From Thalassospira mesophila (GTDB lineage: Bacteria > Pseudomonadota > Alphaproteobacteria > Rhodospirillales > Thalassospiraceae), in assembly GCF_002115755.1 (NCBI RefSeq), contig NZ_JFKA01000002.1, positions 310,001 through 374,000 on the forward strand: DNA of 64,000 bases, given 5' to 3'. Position numbers and translations under genes: made by a program. Positions within the stretch are counted from its first letter, which is position 1; each line of letters starts with the position of its first letter. This document shows positions 47,700 through 56,042 of this stretch, in pieces. Below the pieces are notes generated by a model. It searched no databases and had not been told where the DNA came from. It worked only from the letters and a program-made list of their open reading frames with translations.

Positions 47700-47909
47700 T
47701 TATTCAGCTTCAATACGAAAATCTGTGGTCGTTTTACCCTCAACGTCAGGGGCCTCAACGTCCTCAGAGACCAATCCACGGCGAATTAATTCGCGGATTG
47801 CAGCGGCTCGCGTCGGCATTCTGTGCTCGAAACGCCAATCATCAATCACCTTCAGCTCGTCGTCGTCCAACATAATTTGGAGCTTCTCGGTCCGTTTAGA
47901 CGTGGGCAC
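47700..47909 (-). CDS. Small ribbon-helix-helix-like protein
   Basis: 69 residues, GTG start with GGAG upstream. LQIMLDDDELKVIDDWRFEH and TRAAAIRELIRRGL have the beta strand plus two-helix layout of CopG/Arc-type DNA-binding proteins. Antitoxins of this type usually neighbour a toxin; none is visible, so it is more probably a lone regulator. The C-terminal ~20 residues are acidic. Confidence 0.7.
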   Translation of the reverse strand: MPTSKRTEKLQIMLDDDELKVIDDWRFEHRMPTRAAAIRELIRRGLVSEDVEAPDVEGKTTTDFRIEAE

Positions 47910-48056
47910 TTTGTGCTCCTTTGCTCATCCGCGCCCTTCTAGGGTGGCGCGGAAACCGTTGATATGCGGTGGTTTCGTAAATTTTGGAGTAACTGACGTT
48001 ACCGCTGTTTTCTCCGTAACTCAACCATAATACTGGTTTTGAGCAGGATACAGCCT
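47910..48056. other. Spacer between CopG-like gene and sigma factor leader
   Basis: No supportable gene. Composition shifts to AT-rich from about 48030. Confidence 0.4.
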
Positions 48057-48135
48057 TTGATTAATATACGTAAAATAATCAATGTGAACAACATATGTAT
48101 TGTGATGCAGTTAGTTATAATGATTAGGTTAATCA
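48057..48135 (+). promoter_or_regulatory. Four TGATTA half-sites upstream of the ECF sigma gene
   Basis: TTGATTA (48057-48063) and TAATCAA (48076-48082) form an inverted repeat with 12-nt spacing. TGATTA-GGT-TAATCA (48121-48135) is a perfect 15-bp palindrome of the same half-site. A TATAAT sits at 48116-48121, overlapping the second palindrome, without a good -35. This looks like an operator for an unknown dimeric regulator. Confidence 0.45.
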
Positions 48136-48256
48136 CCCTCCATTAGTTGTTTATACTGTGTATAGGGAGTGTATTGAGGTGGTGAAGTATACGAAATTAC
48201 TTTGTTTATTTCTGGTTTCTGTTAAGTTGGGTCATCAACAAAAAACGGAGGTTGTG

Positions 48257-48784
48257 ATGTCGGGCCAGGTAATGAATGAAATTGAAGATCACGTTCCAGC
48301 TCTGCGTCGTCATGCATATCGACTGAGTGGTACTCAGGACCGTGCCAATGATCTTGTTCAAGACACCTTGCTTAAAGCGATCAGCAAACAGGACAAATTC
48401 GAAGAGGGCACCAGCCTGAAAGCATGGTTGCACCGCATCCTGTTCAATACGTTTATTTCTGAAGTCCGCCGGATCAAGACCCGTGGTCATCATGTTGACT
48501 GGGACGATCTTGGCGATGTCTATGGGCACGGTAGTAATCAGATGGCGCGATTGCAACTTCGCGACGCTGATCGGGTCCTTGATGAACTTCCCGAGCAGGA
48601 GCGCCAGGCGATCCTGCTAACGACAGTAGATGAAATGTCCTATCAGGACGCTGCCAAATTCATGAATGTTGAAATTGGTACAGTAAAGTCGCGTGTCGGA
48701 CGTGCTCGCCGCAAAATGCGCGAGATGGTTGGCCAAATTGAAGCACGCGAACATGTTTCACGATTTGTGACGGAGGCTGGGTAA
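48257..48784 (+). CDS. ECF sigma factor, EcfG-like
   Basis: 175 residues from the ATG at 48257, preceded by GGAGG. Region 2: HAYRLSGTQDRANDLVQDTL and EEGTSLKAWLHRILFNTF, close by eye to the DRADDLVQ and PGTNxRAWLF blocks of alphaproteobacterial EcfG. Region 4: LDELPEQERQAILLTTVDEM and SYQDAAKFMNVEIGTVKSRVG. EcfG drives the general stress response and recognises GGAAC/CGTT promoters like the two near 46.3 kb. The usual NepR/PhyR partners are not seen; instead a small gene overlaps its stop codon. A different ECF group is possible. Confidence 0.85.
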   Translation: MSGQVMNEIEDHVPALRRHAYRLSGTQDRANDLVQDTLLKAISKQDKFEEGTSLKAWLHRILFNTFISEVRRIKTRGHHVDWDDLGDVYGHGSNQMARLQLRDADRVLDELPEQERQAILLTTVDEMSYQDAAKFMNVEIGTVKSRVGRARRKMREMVGQIEAREHVSRFVTEAG

Positions 48785-49026
48785 TGACAGCAATTCTTGC
48801 TATATACGGCAGGGAAGACATTCTGAATTATGTGCACGGCAAGATTGAAACAGATGCTGACAAGCACGAAATCGAACAACTTGTGCAAAGTGACCCGCTG
48901 GCCGCTAAAACGATCATCGATATTGAAAAAGGTCATGAAAATGACACTAATAAAATCGATTTTCTTCAATATCACCGCGTACAAAGACTTAAGAAGCTAG
49001 CTAAATCTGTCGGCTTGCTTCACTGA
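48784..49026 (+). CDS. Small anti-sigma-like protein
   Basis: 80 residues. Its ATG overlaps the sigma stop codon (TAATG), so translation is coupled. The sequence EDILNYVHGKIETDADKHEI and LVQSDPLAAKTIIDIEKG resembles the N-terminus of ECF anti-sigma factors (LLxYVDGEL, then a DPxxA motif). It lacks the HxxxCxxC zinc site and any membrane helix, and does not resemble NepR. Likely a soluble cytosolic partner of the sigma factor; this is inference from context and one motif. Confidence 0.65.
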   Translation: MTAILAIYGREDILNYVHGKIETDADKHEIEQLVQSDPLAAKTIIDIEKGHENDTNKIDFLQYHRVQRLKKLAKSVGLLH

Positions 49027-49089
49027 CGCAGCGAATACACGGGATTGCCATCTTTTCCCTCAACGTCTTTTAGTTCAATCCCGAATTGG

Positions 49090-49121
49090 GCCGGTTCTTT
49101 TACAGGAACCGGCTTCTTTTT
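49090..49121 (+). terminator. Terminator of the sigma/anti-sigma unit
   Basis: GCCGGTTC (49090-49097) and GAACCGGC (49106-49113) form a perfect 8-bp stem, followed by TTCTTTTTT. Confidence 0.88.
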
Positions 49122-49566
49122 TGTTTGCCGGTGCCTGTGATGGACACATATGGGGGCGCGACCGCGCTTCTCTTTGAATTCAGAGCGTATTTTGTAGATT
49201 TGTTTCTACGTTTTCAGGGCTGCGACTCGTGAAACGTAACGGCGATGTATCTTTAAAACCGGTACAGCAATTTTTACCGTTATTGGTATAGCCACCTTGT
49301 TCTTACATCCGGCGTGGATGTGTACCGGCTCGGGTGGCAGTCAGGCAGGTGTTGCGTTAAACCGAGTTGAACCAGGCTGAAGGTAAGCCAAGCCGGTTGC
49401 CCAAGGTACACGCCCGGGGTAGTTGTCCCGCCGGGGGCGGGATAGGCGGTTTGGTGTCGTGCGACGTCGTGGGCGGTCGCTGTGCAGGCTGTATGTTTCG
49501 CAAATGCGAAAAACATATTTTCCGAGTGTTTACCGGCTTGCCTTTTTTGAAAATTTCCCGTATTCC

Positions 49567-49589
49567 ATAAATGACCAGTAGTCATTTAT
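49567..49589. repeat. Palindrome 1 of a near-identical pair
   Basis: ATAAATGAC-CAGTA-GTCATTTAT, 9-bp perfect arms. Its central 17 bp match the palindrome at 49821 at 15 positions. Probably an operator. Confidence 0.6.
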
Positions 49590-49820
49590 TGGTTTTCGGC
49601 AAGTGTGCCTCTTGCCGAACCGGGGTTGTGGTCTTTTTCCTCAACGTCTTATCAGCCCCATTCTTGGGTCGGTGCTTATGCTCCGGCCCCTTTTTTTGTC
49701 CGGAACGAAAACCGTTCGGGGCCATATGTGATGCCATACAGGCTCAAACTTCCCTGTTTTTCGCCCAATCCCGCGCTTTCGGCGCGCCCTGTGCTATTGC
49801 CGCACTGCACCGCGCCCATC

Positions 49821-49837
49821 AATGACCATTGGTCATT
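49821..49837. repeat. Palindrome 2 of the pair
   Basis: AATGACC-ATT-GGTCATT, 7-bp perfect arms, 251 bp from the first copy centre to centre. A further GTCATTT half-site occurs at 49980-49986. Confidence 0.6.
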
Positions 49838-50197
49838 TAATTCACAGGAAACCTGCATGGCCCGGTTCGGGTGTGGCGGGATGGAACAATGAACGGCAAC
49901 GGGCGATTCGGGTGTTTTAAAGTTAGCGACAAAGACCACCATTGCATTGATCTTTGGTTTTGCCATGATTTGGAAAACTGTCATTTGGGAAATTTGAAAA
50001 TCGCGGGCACAGTCCTGGGTCGGTGTGGGTAAGAAGGTGCTGTTTTGTGCGGGGTGTGTAATTATTTACGGGGCGCGGACGCGGTCTGATCGTGCGATCT
50101 GCATTTCACATTTGCACAATTGGGGGTTGCCAGCACCGGGTTGAGCGGTGATAAATCTCTCGCTCACAACCAAAAAAAATAAAAAGGAGCATTCTTT

Positions 50198-51667
50198 ATG
50201 GTATCTGGAATCCACGGATCGGTTCGCGATCTGTTTGAATTTACCGACGCAGACAAGGCACTGTCGCGCATTCGGGATATTTACGAGACCGGCGGAACGG
50301 CTGTTCGCGAAGCCTTTACCCGTTTTGGCAATGGCCATCAAACCTCGCCGGTGCGTGCCTATTACCCCTATCTTGGCATCGAAGTGCCGCCCGAAAAGCT
50401 GCATGTTGAAAGCACGCTTTCCTATGGTGCGCCGCGCGATCCCGGGGTGTATGGCACCACCCTGACCCGGCCGGACCTGTTTGAGCAATATTACCGCGAA
50501 CAAATTGAACTTCTGCTGAAAAACCACGATGTGCCGGTTGTTGTTGGCGTATCAGACCGGCCTATTCCGGTGCCGTTTCTGGTTGAAACCGCAACTGATG
50601 CCATCGGGCCGACCGATATTCGCCAGTTGCAAATGACATTTGATATGCCCGATCTGGCACGGACCGATGATGACATCGCCAACGGTGTGCATGTTCGCAA
50701 TGGCGATGTGCCCAAGCCGCTGTCGCTGTTTTCGGGCGAACGGGTGGATTATTCGCTGGCCCGCTTGCGCCATTACACCGCAACCGCGCCCGAACATTTC
50801 CAGAAGTTTGTTCTGTTCACCAATTACCAGCGCTATGTCGATGAATTTATCGAATATGCCAAGGCCCAGCTTGAAGACCCCAAAAGCCCCTATGTGGCCT
50901 TTGTCGAGCCCGGCCCTGCAATCCATGTGCGCAAAGATGCCCCGAAAAAATGGCAGGCCGGCGGGGATGCGGTAAAACAGTTGCCGCAAATGCCGTCCTA
51001 TCATTTGATCCGCGAAGACGGCCTTGGCGTTACCCTGGTTAATATCGGTGTTGGCCCGTCCAATGCCAAAACAGCGACCGACCATATTGCAGTTTTACGG
51101 CCACATTGCTGGTTGATGCTGGGCCATTGCGCCGGTTTGCGCCGAAGCCAGTTGTTGGGGGATTATGTGCTGGCCCATGGCTATGTCCGTGATGACCATG
51201 TGCTGGATTCCGATTTGCCCTTGTGGGTGCCTGTGGCACCAATTGCCGAGGTCCAGGTGGCGCTGGCCAATGCTGTTGCCGGGGTAACCGGCCTGACAGG
51301 CAAGGAAATGAAGGCCCGGATGCGCACAGGCACCGTCGCCACGACCGATAACCGGAACTGGGAACTGCGATATAGCGAATTGTTTGTGCGCCTTAACCAG
51401 GCCCGGGCGATTGCGGTGGATATGGAAAGTGCCACCATCGCTGCCAACGGTTTTCGTTTTCGCGTGCCCTATGGCACCTTGCTGTGCGTGTCGGACAAAC
51501 CGGTTCACGGCGAACTGAAATTGCCGGGCATGGCCAATAATTTCTATCGCCAGCGGATTGGCCAGCACCTTGAAATCGGTTTGCAAACGATCGATACCTT
51601 GCGGGCGGATGTCAATCAGCTGCATTCGCGCAAGCTGCGCTCGCTTGACGAGCCTGCCTTTCGGTAA
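50198..51667 (+). CDS. amn: AMP nucleosidase
   Basis: 489 residues, full length. N-terminal Amn domain (RIRDIYETGGTAVREAFTRF, AYYPYLGIEVPPE) and a C-terminal nucleoside phosphorylase-like catalytic domain (LVNIGVGPSNAKTATDHIAV, MLGHCAGLR, AVDMESATIAANGFR, LLCVSDKPVHGE). Hydrolyses AMP to adenine and ribose 5-phosphate, regulating adenylate pools. ATG at 50198 with AAGGAG. Terminator 60 bp after the stop. Confidence 0.96.
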   Translation: MVSGIHGSVRDLFEFTDADKALSRIRDIYETGGTAVREAFTRFGNGHQTSPVRAYYPYLGIEVPPEKLHVESTLSYGAPRDPGVYGTTLTRPDLFEQYYREQIELLLKNHDVPVVVGVSDRPIPVPFLVETATDAIGPTDIRQLQMTFDMPDLARTDDDIANGVHVRNGDVPKPLSLFSGERVDYSLARLRHYTATAPEHFQKFVLFTNYQRYVDEFIEYAKAQLEDPKSPYVAFVEPGPAIHVRKDAPKKWQAGGDAVKQLPQMPSYHLIREDGLGVTLVNIGVGPSNAKTATDHIAVLRPHCWLMLGHCAGLRRSQLLGDYVLAHGYVRDDHVLDSDLPLWVPVAPIAEVQVALANAVAGVTGLTGKEMKARMRTGTVATTDNRNWELRYSELFVRLNQARAIAVDMESATIAANGFRFRVPYGTLLCVSDKPVHGELKLPGMANNFYRQRIGQHLEIGLQTIDTLRADVNQLHSRKLRSLDEPAFR

Positions 51668-51730
51668 CGGTGGCACGTCTGTGTCATTGTCCGCATGGTG
51701 CGGGCAGCCCGATATTTGCATCAGATTTTT

Positions 51731-51770
51731 ATCATCCCCTGTCGTTCGCGGCGGGGGATGATTGTTTTTG
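51731..51770 (+). terminator. Terminator of amn
   Basis: ATCATCCCC (51731-51739) and GGGGATGAT (51754-51762) form a 9-bp stem with a 14-nt loop, followed by TGTTTTTG. Confidence 0.82.
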
Positions 51771-51913
51771 GGGTGAGTTTTAACGTGATCGCGGCGTTTG
51801 TGGCGCGTGATGCGCGGGCTTTATCAAACTGCCTGTCACCTGCTGCCTATCGTCAGCCGCCAGCCGCCTGAAGGACGAGGTGATCGCTGTTGAGTGGCGA
51901 CAAGCGGTGTCGA

Positions 51914-53362
51914 TCAACGTGACGGGGTATCGGTATCATCCGTTGTGTTGTCGCGTGCAGGATCGTCCTGATGGGTGGGAAACAGGCTGGCGATGCCACC
52001 AACAAACTGGCGCGGGTTAAAAGCATTGTGGCTGCGTGTCAGACCCAGGCGCACAATCACCAGATCCTTTGACGGGATAATCGAAAGCGATTGTCCATCA
52101 TGGCCAAGCGCGAAAAACGCATCCGCAGGGACGATTTCCGGCAGTGTTGAACCTTTTTGGGATAATTTGTTGCCATAGTCGGGGAGTTTTAGCCACCAGT
52201 GCGCCCCATAGGCCCCGTCAGGAGCGTTTGGGGCCGGGCTGGTGGCGTGGGCAACCCAGCCCTTCGGGAGCAGTCTGGTGCCGTTCCAGACGCCGTCCTG
52301 CAAATAAAGCTGACCCAGCTTGGCCCACTCACGCCCGGTGGCATGCATAAAACTCGACCCGACCAGATAGCCGTCACTGTCGGTTTCAATCACCGCGTGA
52401 CGCATGCCGAGCGGACGGAAAAGCAATTCGGTTGGCAAAGCCTGATATTGCTGCATAGACATGCTCAGGTTGCGCATGGCAGCCGATAGCACATTGGTCG
52501 TGCCGGAATTATACGCCCATACCGTGCCCGGGGTTTGCGCCAGCGGTTTTGAAACCGCCAGCCCGGCGGCACTGGGGGCGACAAACAGCATTTGCACCAC
52601 ATCTGAGACCGGGTTCCAGTAGCTTTCATCAAATTCCAGCCCGCTGCTCATTTGCAGCAATTCATCATAGGTAATTTTAACGCGCGGGTCGTTGGGCCGG
52701 GTATCCCATTCATTGATGCTGACCGGGTAGTTCAACGGCGGCAACATACCGTTCAGGCGCATGCGGCCCAAAATGGCAGAAAACGCACTTTTGCTCATCG
52801 ACCAGCCGGTAAGGGGGGTATTGACTGTGATGCCTTCGCCATAGCGTTCGGCAATAACCCGGCCTTTGTACATAACCACAATCGCGCGTGTGCGGCGGCT
52901 GGGCTCAATGGTTGGCTCGTCCATGGCGTCGGCCAGAATATTGTTAAACTTGCGCCGGTCGGTTCCGGGCGGCAACGGGGCCGTCATCAGCGGTTGGGGC
53001 GGGATCGGGCGTAAAACCGGGGCGGTATTTTGCAGGGATGCCACATGATCAGGGTCGGTCAGGGTACAACCCAGATTGGGGCGATAGACCGCGACGCGGG
53101 TGCGAAACCCGAAGGCATGGGCGCTGACTGTTTGATGGCGCAAATCGATATTTGCCGTAATCAGCGATAACAGGCTGTTATTGTCGGAAAGAACATCTTC
53201 GCGCAGCGCGCGTTCGGATGACAGGCCACTTACAAAGATTCGCGAACATAACACCTTGGCGGTATAGCCAGCACCCACCGGGGCAAGCCAGATGAAAAAC
53301 CCGGAAATAGCCACAATAACCAGTAGTAACAAACCGATAAAGATGGCTTTTAGCCAGGTCAT
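51914..53362 (-). CDS. Membrane-anchored serine hydrolase, class C beta-lactamase-like
   Basis: 482 residues from the ATG at 53362 (AAGGA upstream). N-terminal membrane anchor (AIFIGLLLLVIVAISGFFIWL), then a large periplasmic domain of the beta-lactamase/DD-peptidase superfamily: SxxK in GWSMSKSAFSAIL, the second motif in WAYNSGTTN and an HDG in LGHDGQSLSI replacing KTG. Such 'beta-lactamase-related' hydrolases include esterases and 6-aminohexanoate-oligomer hydrolases; actual beta-lactam resistance is not implied. Substrate unknown. Alone on its strand, next to the MFS gene. Confidence 0.87.
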   Translation of the reverse strand: MTWLKAIFIGLLLLVIVAISGFFIWLAPVGAGYTAKVLCSRIFVSGLSSERALREDVLSDNNSLLSLITANIDLRHQTVSAHAFGFRTRVAVYRPNLGCTLTDPDHVASLQNTAPVLRPIPPQPLMTAPLPPGTDRRKFNNILADAMDEPTIEPSRRTRAIVVMYKGRVIAERYGEGITVNTPLTGWSMSKSAFSAILGRMRLNGMLPPLNYPVSINEWDTRPNDPRVKITYDELLQMSSGLEFDESYWNPVSDVVQMLFVAPSAAGLAVSKPLAQTPGTVWAYNSGTTNVLSAAMRNLSMSMQQYQALPTELLFRPLGMRHAVIETDSDGYLVGSSFMHATGREWAKLGQLYLQDGVWNGTRLLPKGWVAHATSPAPNAPDGAYGAHWWLKLPDYGNKLSQKGSTLPEIVPADAFFALGHDGQSLSIIPSKDLVIVRLGLTRSHNAFNPRQFVGGIASLFPTHQDDPARDNTTDDTDTPSR

Positions 53363-53467
53363 TCCGCATCCTTTGCCATGTTTTGCGCATGGCAAAGTCG
53401 CTCGCTTTCGGCTTTTGGTCAAGACCCCGATCTGGCAAGGCGTTGATACGCAATAATCGTATCGTGA

Positions 53468-54625
53468 TCAGGGTGCAATTCGTGGGCGGCGGTTGGCGAA
53501 AATCATGGCCAGCAGATAAAATCCGGCAAAGGCCAAGGCCGCACCGGACCACGCAAAATCATCAATAATCAGGCCGGCCACCGGCGGAATAATCACAACC
53601 GATATTTCGGCAAACTGGGCCAGCATGCCTTGCAAGGCGGGCATTGGCAGGCCAATTTGCGCAATGCGTGGCAGAATGGCAAAGCAGGTGCCTGCCACAA
53701 TGCCCTGGCCGGTATTAAAACTGGCAAGAAATATCACCGCCATGGCCAGGCTGGAGGCCTGATAAACAAGCGCAATGCTAAGCGCCATCGCAGGCAATGC
53801 CCACAATAACAGCGTGCGCCCCGGAACACCGCGCCCCAGAAAGAAGCCCCCCGCCAGTGACCCGATAAGATTAAAACAGATCGTGGTGATGCCAATGGCG
53901 GTTGCCGCAACCGCAAGGCTGACGTGCAGGCAGTCCATTAGCATGGCGGGCATGAAGGCCACCGTTGCCGATGTGGTGCCAGCAAACAGGGCAAATGTCA
54001 GGGCCACCGAAACGGCATTGCGATTGCGCAAAACAGCACCAATGCTGCGGGTCAGGGGGCGGTTAAATTCATCACAGGGCGGGTTTTTCATCCACACCAG
54101 CGGTGCCAAAAACACCAAAACCGGTGCGACACATCCCAACACGGCGATCTGCCAGCCAAAATAGCTGCTTAACGCCGCACTTAACCAGGTGCCCAGCGCA
54201 ATGCCCACGGGCACAAAGGTGCCCCATATGCCCATGGCCAGTGCCACCACGCGCGGGGAGCCCAAATGTGTCATCCAGCTGGGCGCACCAACAACAATCA
54301 GCAAATAGCCGATGCTGGTCAGAAAGCGCCCGCCATATAGAAACCCGATGCGATCGGCCTGGGCAAAAACAACCGCCCCGACCAGCATCATAGCACCCCC
54401 GGCCAGAACCGATTGTTTCAGCCCCAGCCGTGCGGCCCACACCCCGGCCGGGATGGCGCAAATCGCCCCCGCCGCCGTAATCAGCGATGCGACAAGGCCG
54501 AACTGGGCCTGTGACAGGTCAAATTGCGCGCGCAGCAAGGTTGCAATCGGCCCGATCAACCCCACCTGCATCGAGGCGCAAAGCCCGGCTCCGTAAAGAA
54601 ATATAATTGGAAAAACGGCACGCAT
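53468..54625 (-). CDS. MFS transporter
   Basis: 385 residues, 12 predicted membrane helices (first FPIIFLYGAGLCASMQVGLIGP). The conserved motif A is present as GVWAARLGLKQSVLAGG between helices 2 and 3. No substrate-specific motif recognised; drug/metabolite or sugar exporter of the short MFS type. The XRE regulator gene upstream on the same strand (133 bp away) may control it. Confidence 0.88.
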   Translation of the reverse strand: MRAVFPIIFLYGAGLCASMQVGLIGPIATLLRAQFDLSQAQFGLVASLITAAGAICAIPAGVWAARLGLKQSVLAGGAMMLVGAVVFAQADRIGFLYGGRFLTSIGYLLIVVGAPSWMTHLGSPRVVALAMGIWGTFVPVGIALGTWLSAALSSYFGWQIAVLGCVAPVLVFLAPLVWMKNPPCDEFNRPLTRSIGAVLRNRNAVSVALTFALFAGTTSATVAFMPAMLMDCLHVSLAVAATAIGITTICFNLIGSLAGGFFLGRGVPGRTLLLWALPAMALSIALVYQASSLAMAVIFLASFNTGQGIVAGTCFAILPRIAQIGLPMPALQGMLAQFAEISVVIIPPVAGLIIDDFAWSGAALAFAGFYLLAMIFANRRPRIAP

Positions 54626-54758
54626 GGGATTATTCCAAATTAAGCTTTGCGTGCTTTTATCGTGCTCGCCCCCACATCACCACGTATGAAATATACGGGC
54701 GGTTTCAGGCCCGGCGCGTGGCGTGATTTCACCTTAATCTGTGGTGATATTTTCGGGA

Positions 54759-55352
54759 TTAATATTGCTGCGGGCGGTCATCAAACCCGGTGGTTAACCG
54801 CACGGCCCGGCCATCGGCAAGGAAAAACCGTTCCCACAGGATATAGCGGTCAATAATGCGCATGGGGGCACCATCACGGGTGGAGTTGGCAAATAAAACA
54901 TGGTCGGCCATATCGTCGTGCCAGCCCATGTGATGCAGGCTTTTTTCGGCGGCGGCAATTTCGGGCGTGGCAAAGCGCCATAAGGACTGGCCCAGCAAAT
55001 CATGGTCCGCGCGTTGCCATTCGTGCTGACGGGGGTGGGATGAACATAACAGCCGGTGGCTGCGATCCTCGATCAGGTGAACCCGCTGGCGTGACTGCAC
55101 CACCAGCCGCTTCACCGCGTGGTCAAGGCGGATATTGCGGTTACGCGTCATCATCTCGTGCAAAAGCTGGTATTGTAACGGGGCAGGTTGTTGCATTCCC
55201 TTTTCCCAGCGCGATACCGTTGCCTGCGTCACCCCCAATATATCGGCCAGGCGTTGCTGCTTGATTTCAGCCATGCGCCGCCACTGGCGCAATTTGCGGC
55301 CAAACCGGGCCGTGTCTTCGGCGGTGGTGTTTTGCGGGTTTACGGGTTGCAT
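54759..55352 (-). CDS. XRE-family transcriptional regulator with PAS-like C-terminus
   Basis: 197 residues from the ATG at 55352 (GGAA upstream; longer frame adds 27 residues). Helix-turn-helix at ~18-70: RMAEIKQQRLADILGVTQAT, VSRWEKG. The C-terminal half (~105-195, LLGQSLWRFATPEIAAAEKS, RIIDRYILWERFFLADGR) looks like a ligand-sensing PAS-type fold. It precedes the MFS gene on the same strand, so it may be its regulator. Confidence 0.82.
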   Translation of the reverse strand: MQPVNPQNTTAEDTARFGRKLRQWRRMAEIKQQRLADILGVTQATVSRWEKGMQQPAPLQYQLLHEMMTRNRNIRLDHAVKRLVVQSRQRVHLIEDRSHRLLCSSHPRQHEWQRADHDLLGQSLWRFATPEIAAAEKSLHHMGWHDDMADHVLFANSTRDGAPMRIIDRYILWERFFLADGRAVRLTTGFDDRPQQY

Positions 55353-55415
55353 CGGGTTATTCCATCTTTTCACCAAGACAAAATATCGCTCGCTGGCGTG
55401 GGACGCAATCTTTGT

Positions 55416-55452
55416 CAAAACAAACGGAGGCACTGATATGCCCCCGTTTGTT
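55416..55452 (-). terminator. Terminator of the puuD-like/rluB/rsmD unit
   Basis: On the minus strand AACAAACGG-GGGC and GCCT-CCGTTTGTT pair with one mismatch, followed by TTGAC. It lies just downstream of rsmD and ahead of the XRE gene. Confidence 0.6.
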
Positions 55453-55472
55453 TCGCTAATCAGTATTTTACA

Positions 55473-56042
55473 TCAAGCCAACAGGCGCATGATCTCTATT
55501 TTGCAGCGACCGTATTTGCGCGAATCCAGCAAGTCGATGCCAGGAACATCGGCACCGGGATCGCGCAGGGCGCGTTCGGCAATGATCAGGGTTTTGTCGT
55601 TAATCCAGCCCGCATCGCGGAGCGCAATGATACTGGGCGTGATCAATTCCTGATGGTAGGGCGGATCAAGAAAGATCAGGCTGGCGGCCTGATGGCTTTT
55701 GACCGGTTTGGTTGCATCGGCGCGGCGCGTCGTGGCCCGGTCTTCAAGGCGCAAGGACTTGATGTTTTCTTCAATCGCGGCCAGGGCTTTGGCATCACGG
55801 TCAAAAAACACGGCCTTTTGCGCCCCGCGCGACAGGGCTTCAAGCCCCAGCGCGCCGGACCCGGCGAAGGCATCAAGCACAATGCCATCCATTAACGGGT
55901 TTTCATCGTCCTCATACCAGCGGCGCGCATGGGACAGAATATTAAACAGCGATTCTCGCACCCGATCCAGCGTCGGGCGCACGTCACTGCCCGGCGGGCA
56001 GGTCAGGCTGCGTCCGCGAAGACTTCCTCCGACAATCCGCAT
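55473..56042 (-). CDS. rsmD: 16S rRNA (guanine966-N2)-methyltransferase RsmD
   Basis: 189 residues. MRIVGGSLRGRSL, RPTLDRVRESLFNIL, the SAM-binding LDAFAGSGALGLEALSRGA and the catalytic FLDPPYHQEL (DPPY motif). Methylates G966 of 16S rRNA during 30S assembly. Its ATG overlaps the rluB stop codon. Confidence 0.96.
   Translation of the reverse strand: MRIVGGSLRGRSLTCPPGSDVRPTLDRVRESLFNILSHARRWYEDDENPLMDGIVLDAFAGSGALGLEALSRGAQKAVFFDRDAKALAAIEENIKSLRLEDRATTRRADATKPVKSHQAASLIFLDPPYHQELITPSIIALRDAGWINDKTLIIAERALRDPGADVPGIDLLDSRKYGRCKIEIMRLLA

Larger units (their letters stand above)
49122..50197. other. Gene-poor 1.1 kb region
   Basis: No open frame here has convincing coding features. It contains two palindromes (49567-49589 and 49821-49837), a hairpin at about 49596-49618 (TTCGGCAAG with CTTGCCGAA) next to the first, and a small GATCGTGCGATC palindrome near 50088 just upstream of the amn gene. 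It could host a non-coding RNA or be a remnant of lost DNA. Confidence 0.4.

Noticed and set aside
47700-47909. Toxin-antitoxin pair
   Set aside because: The CopG-like gene has no adjacent toxin on either side.
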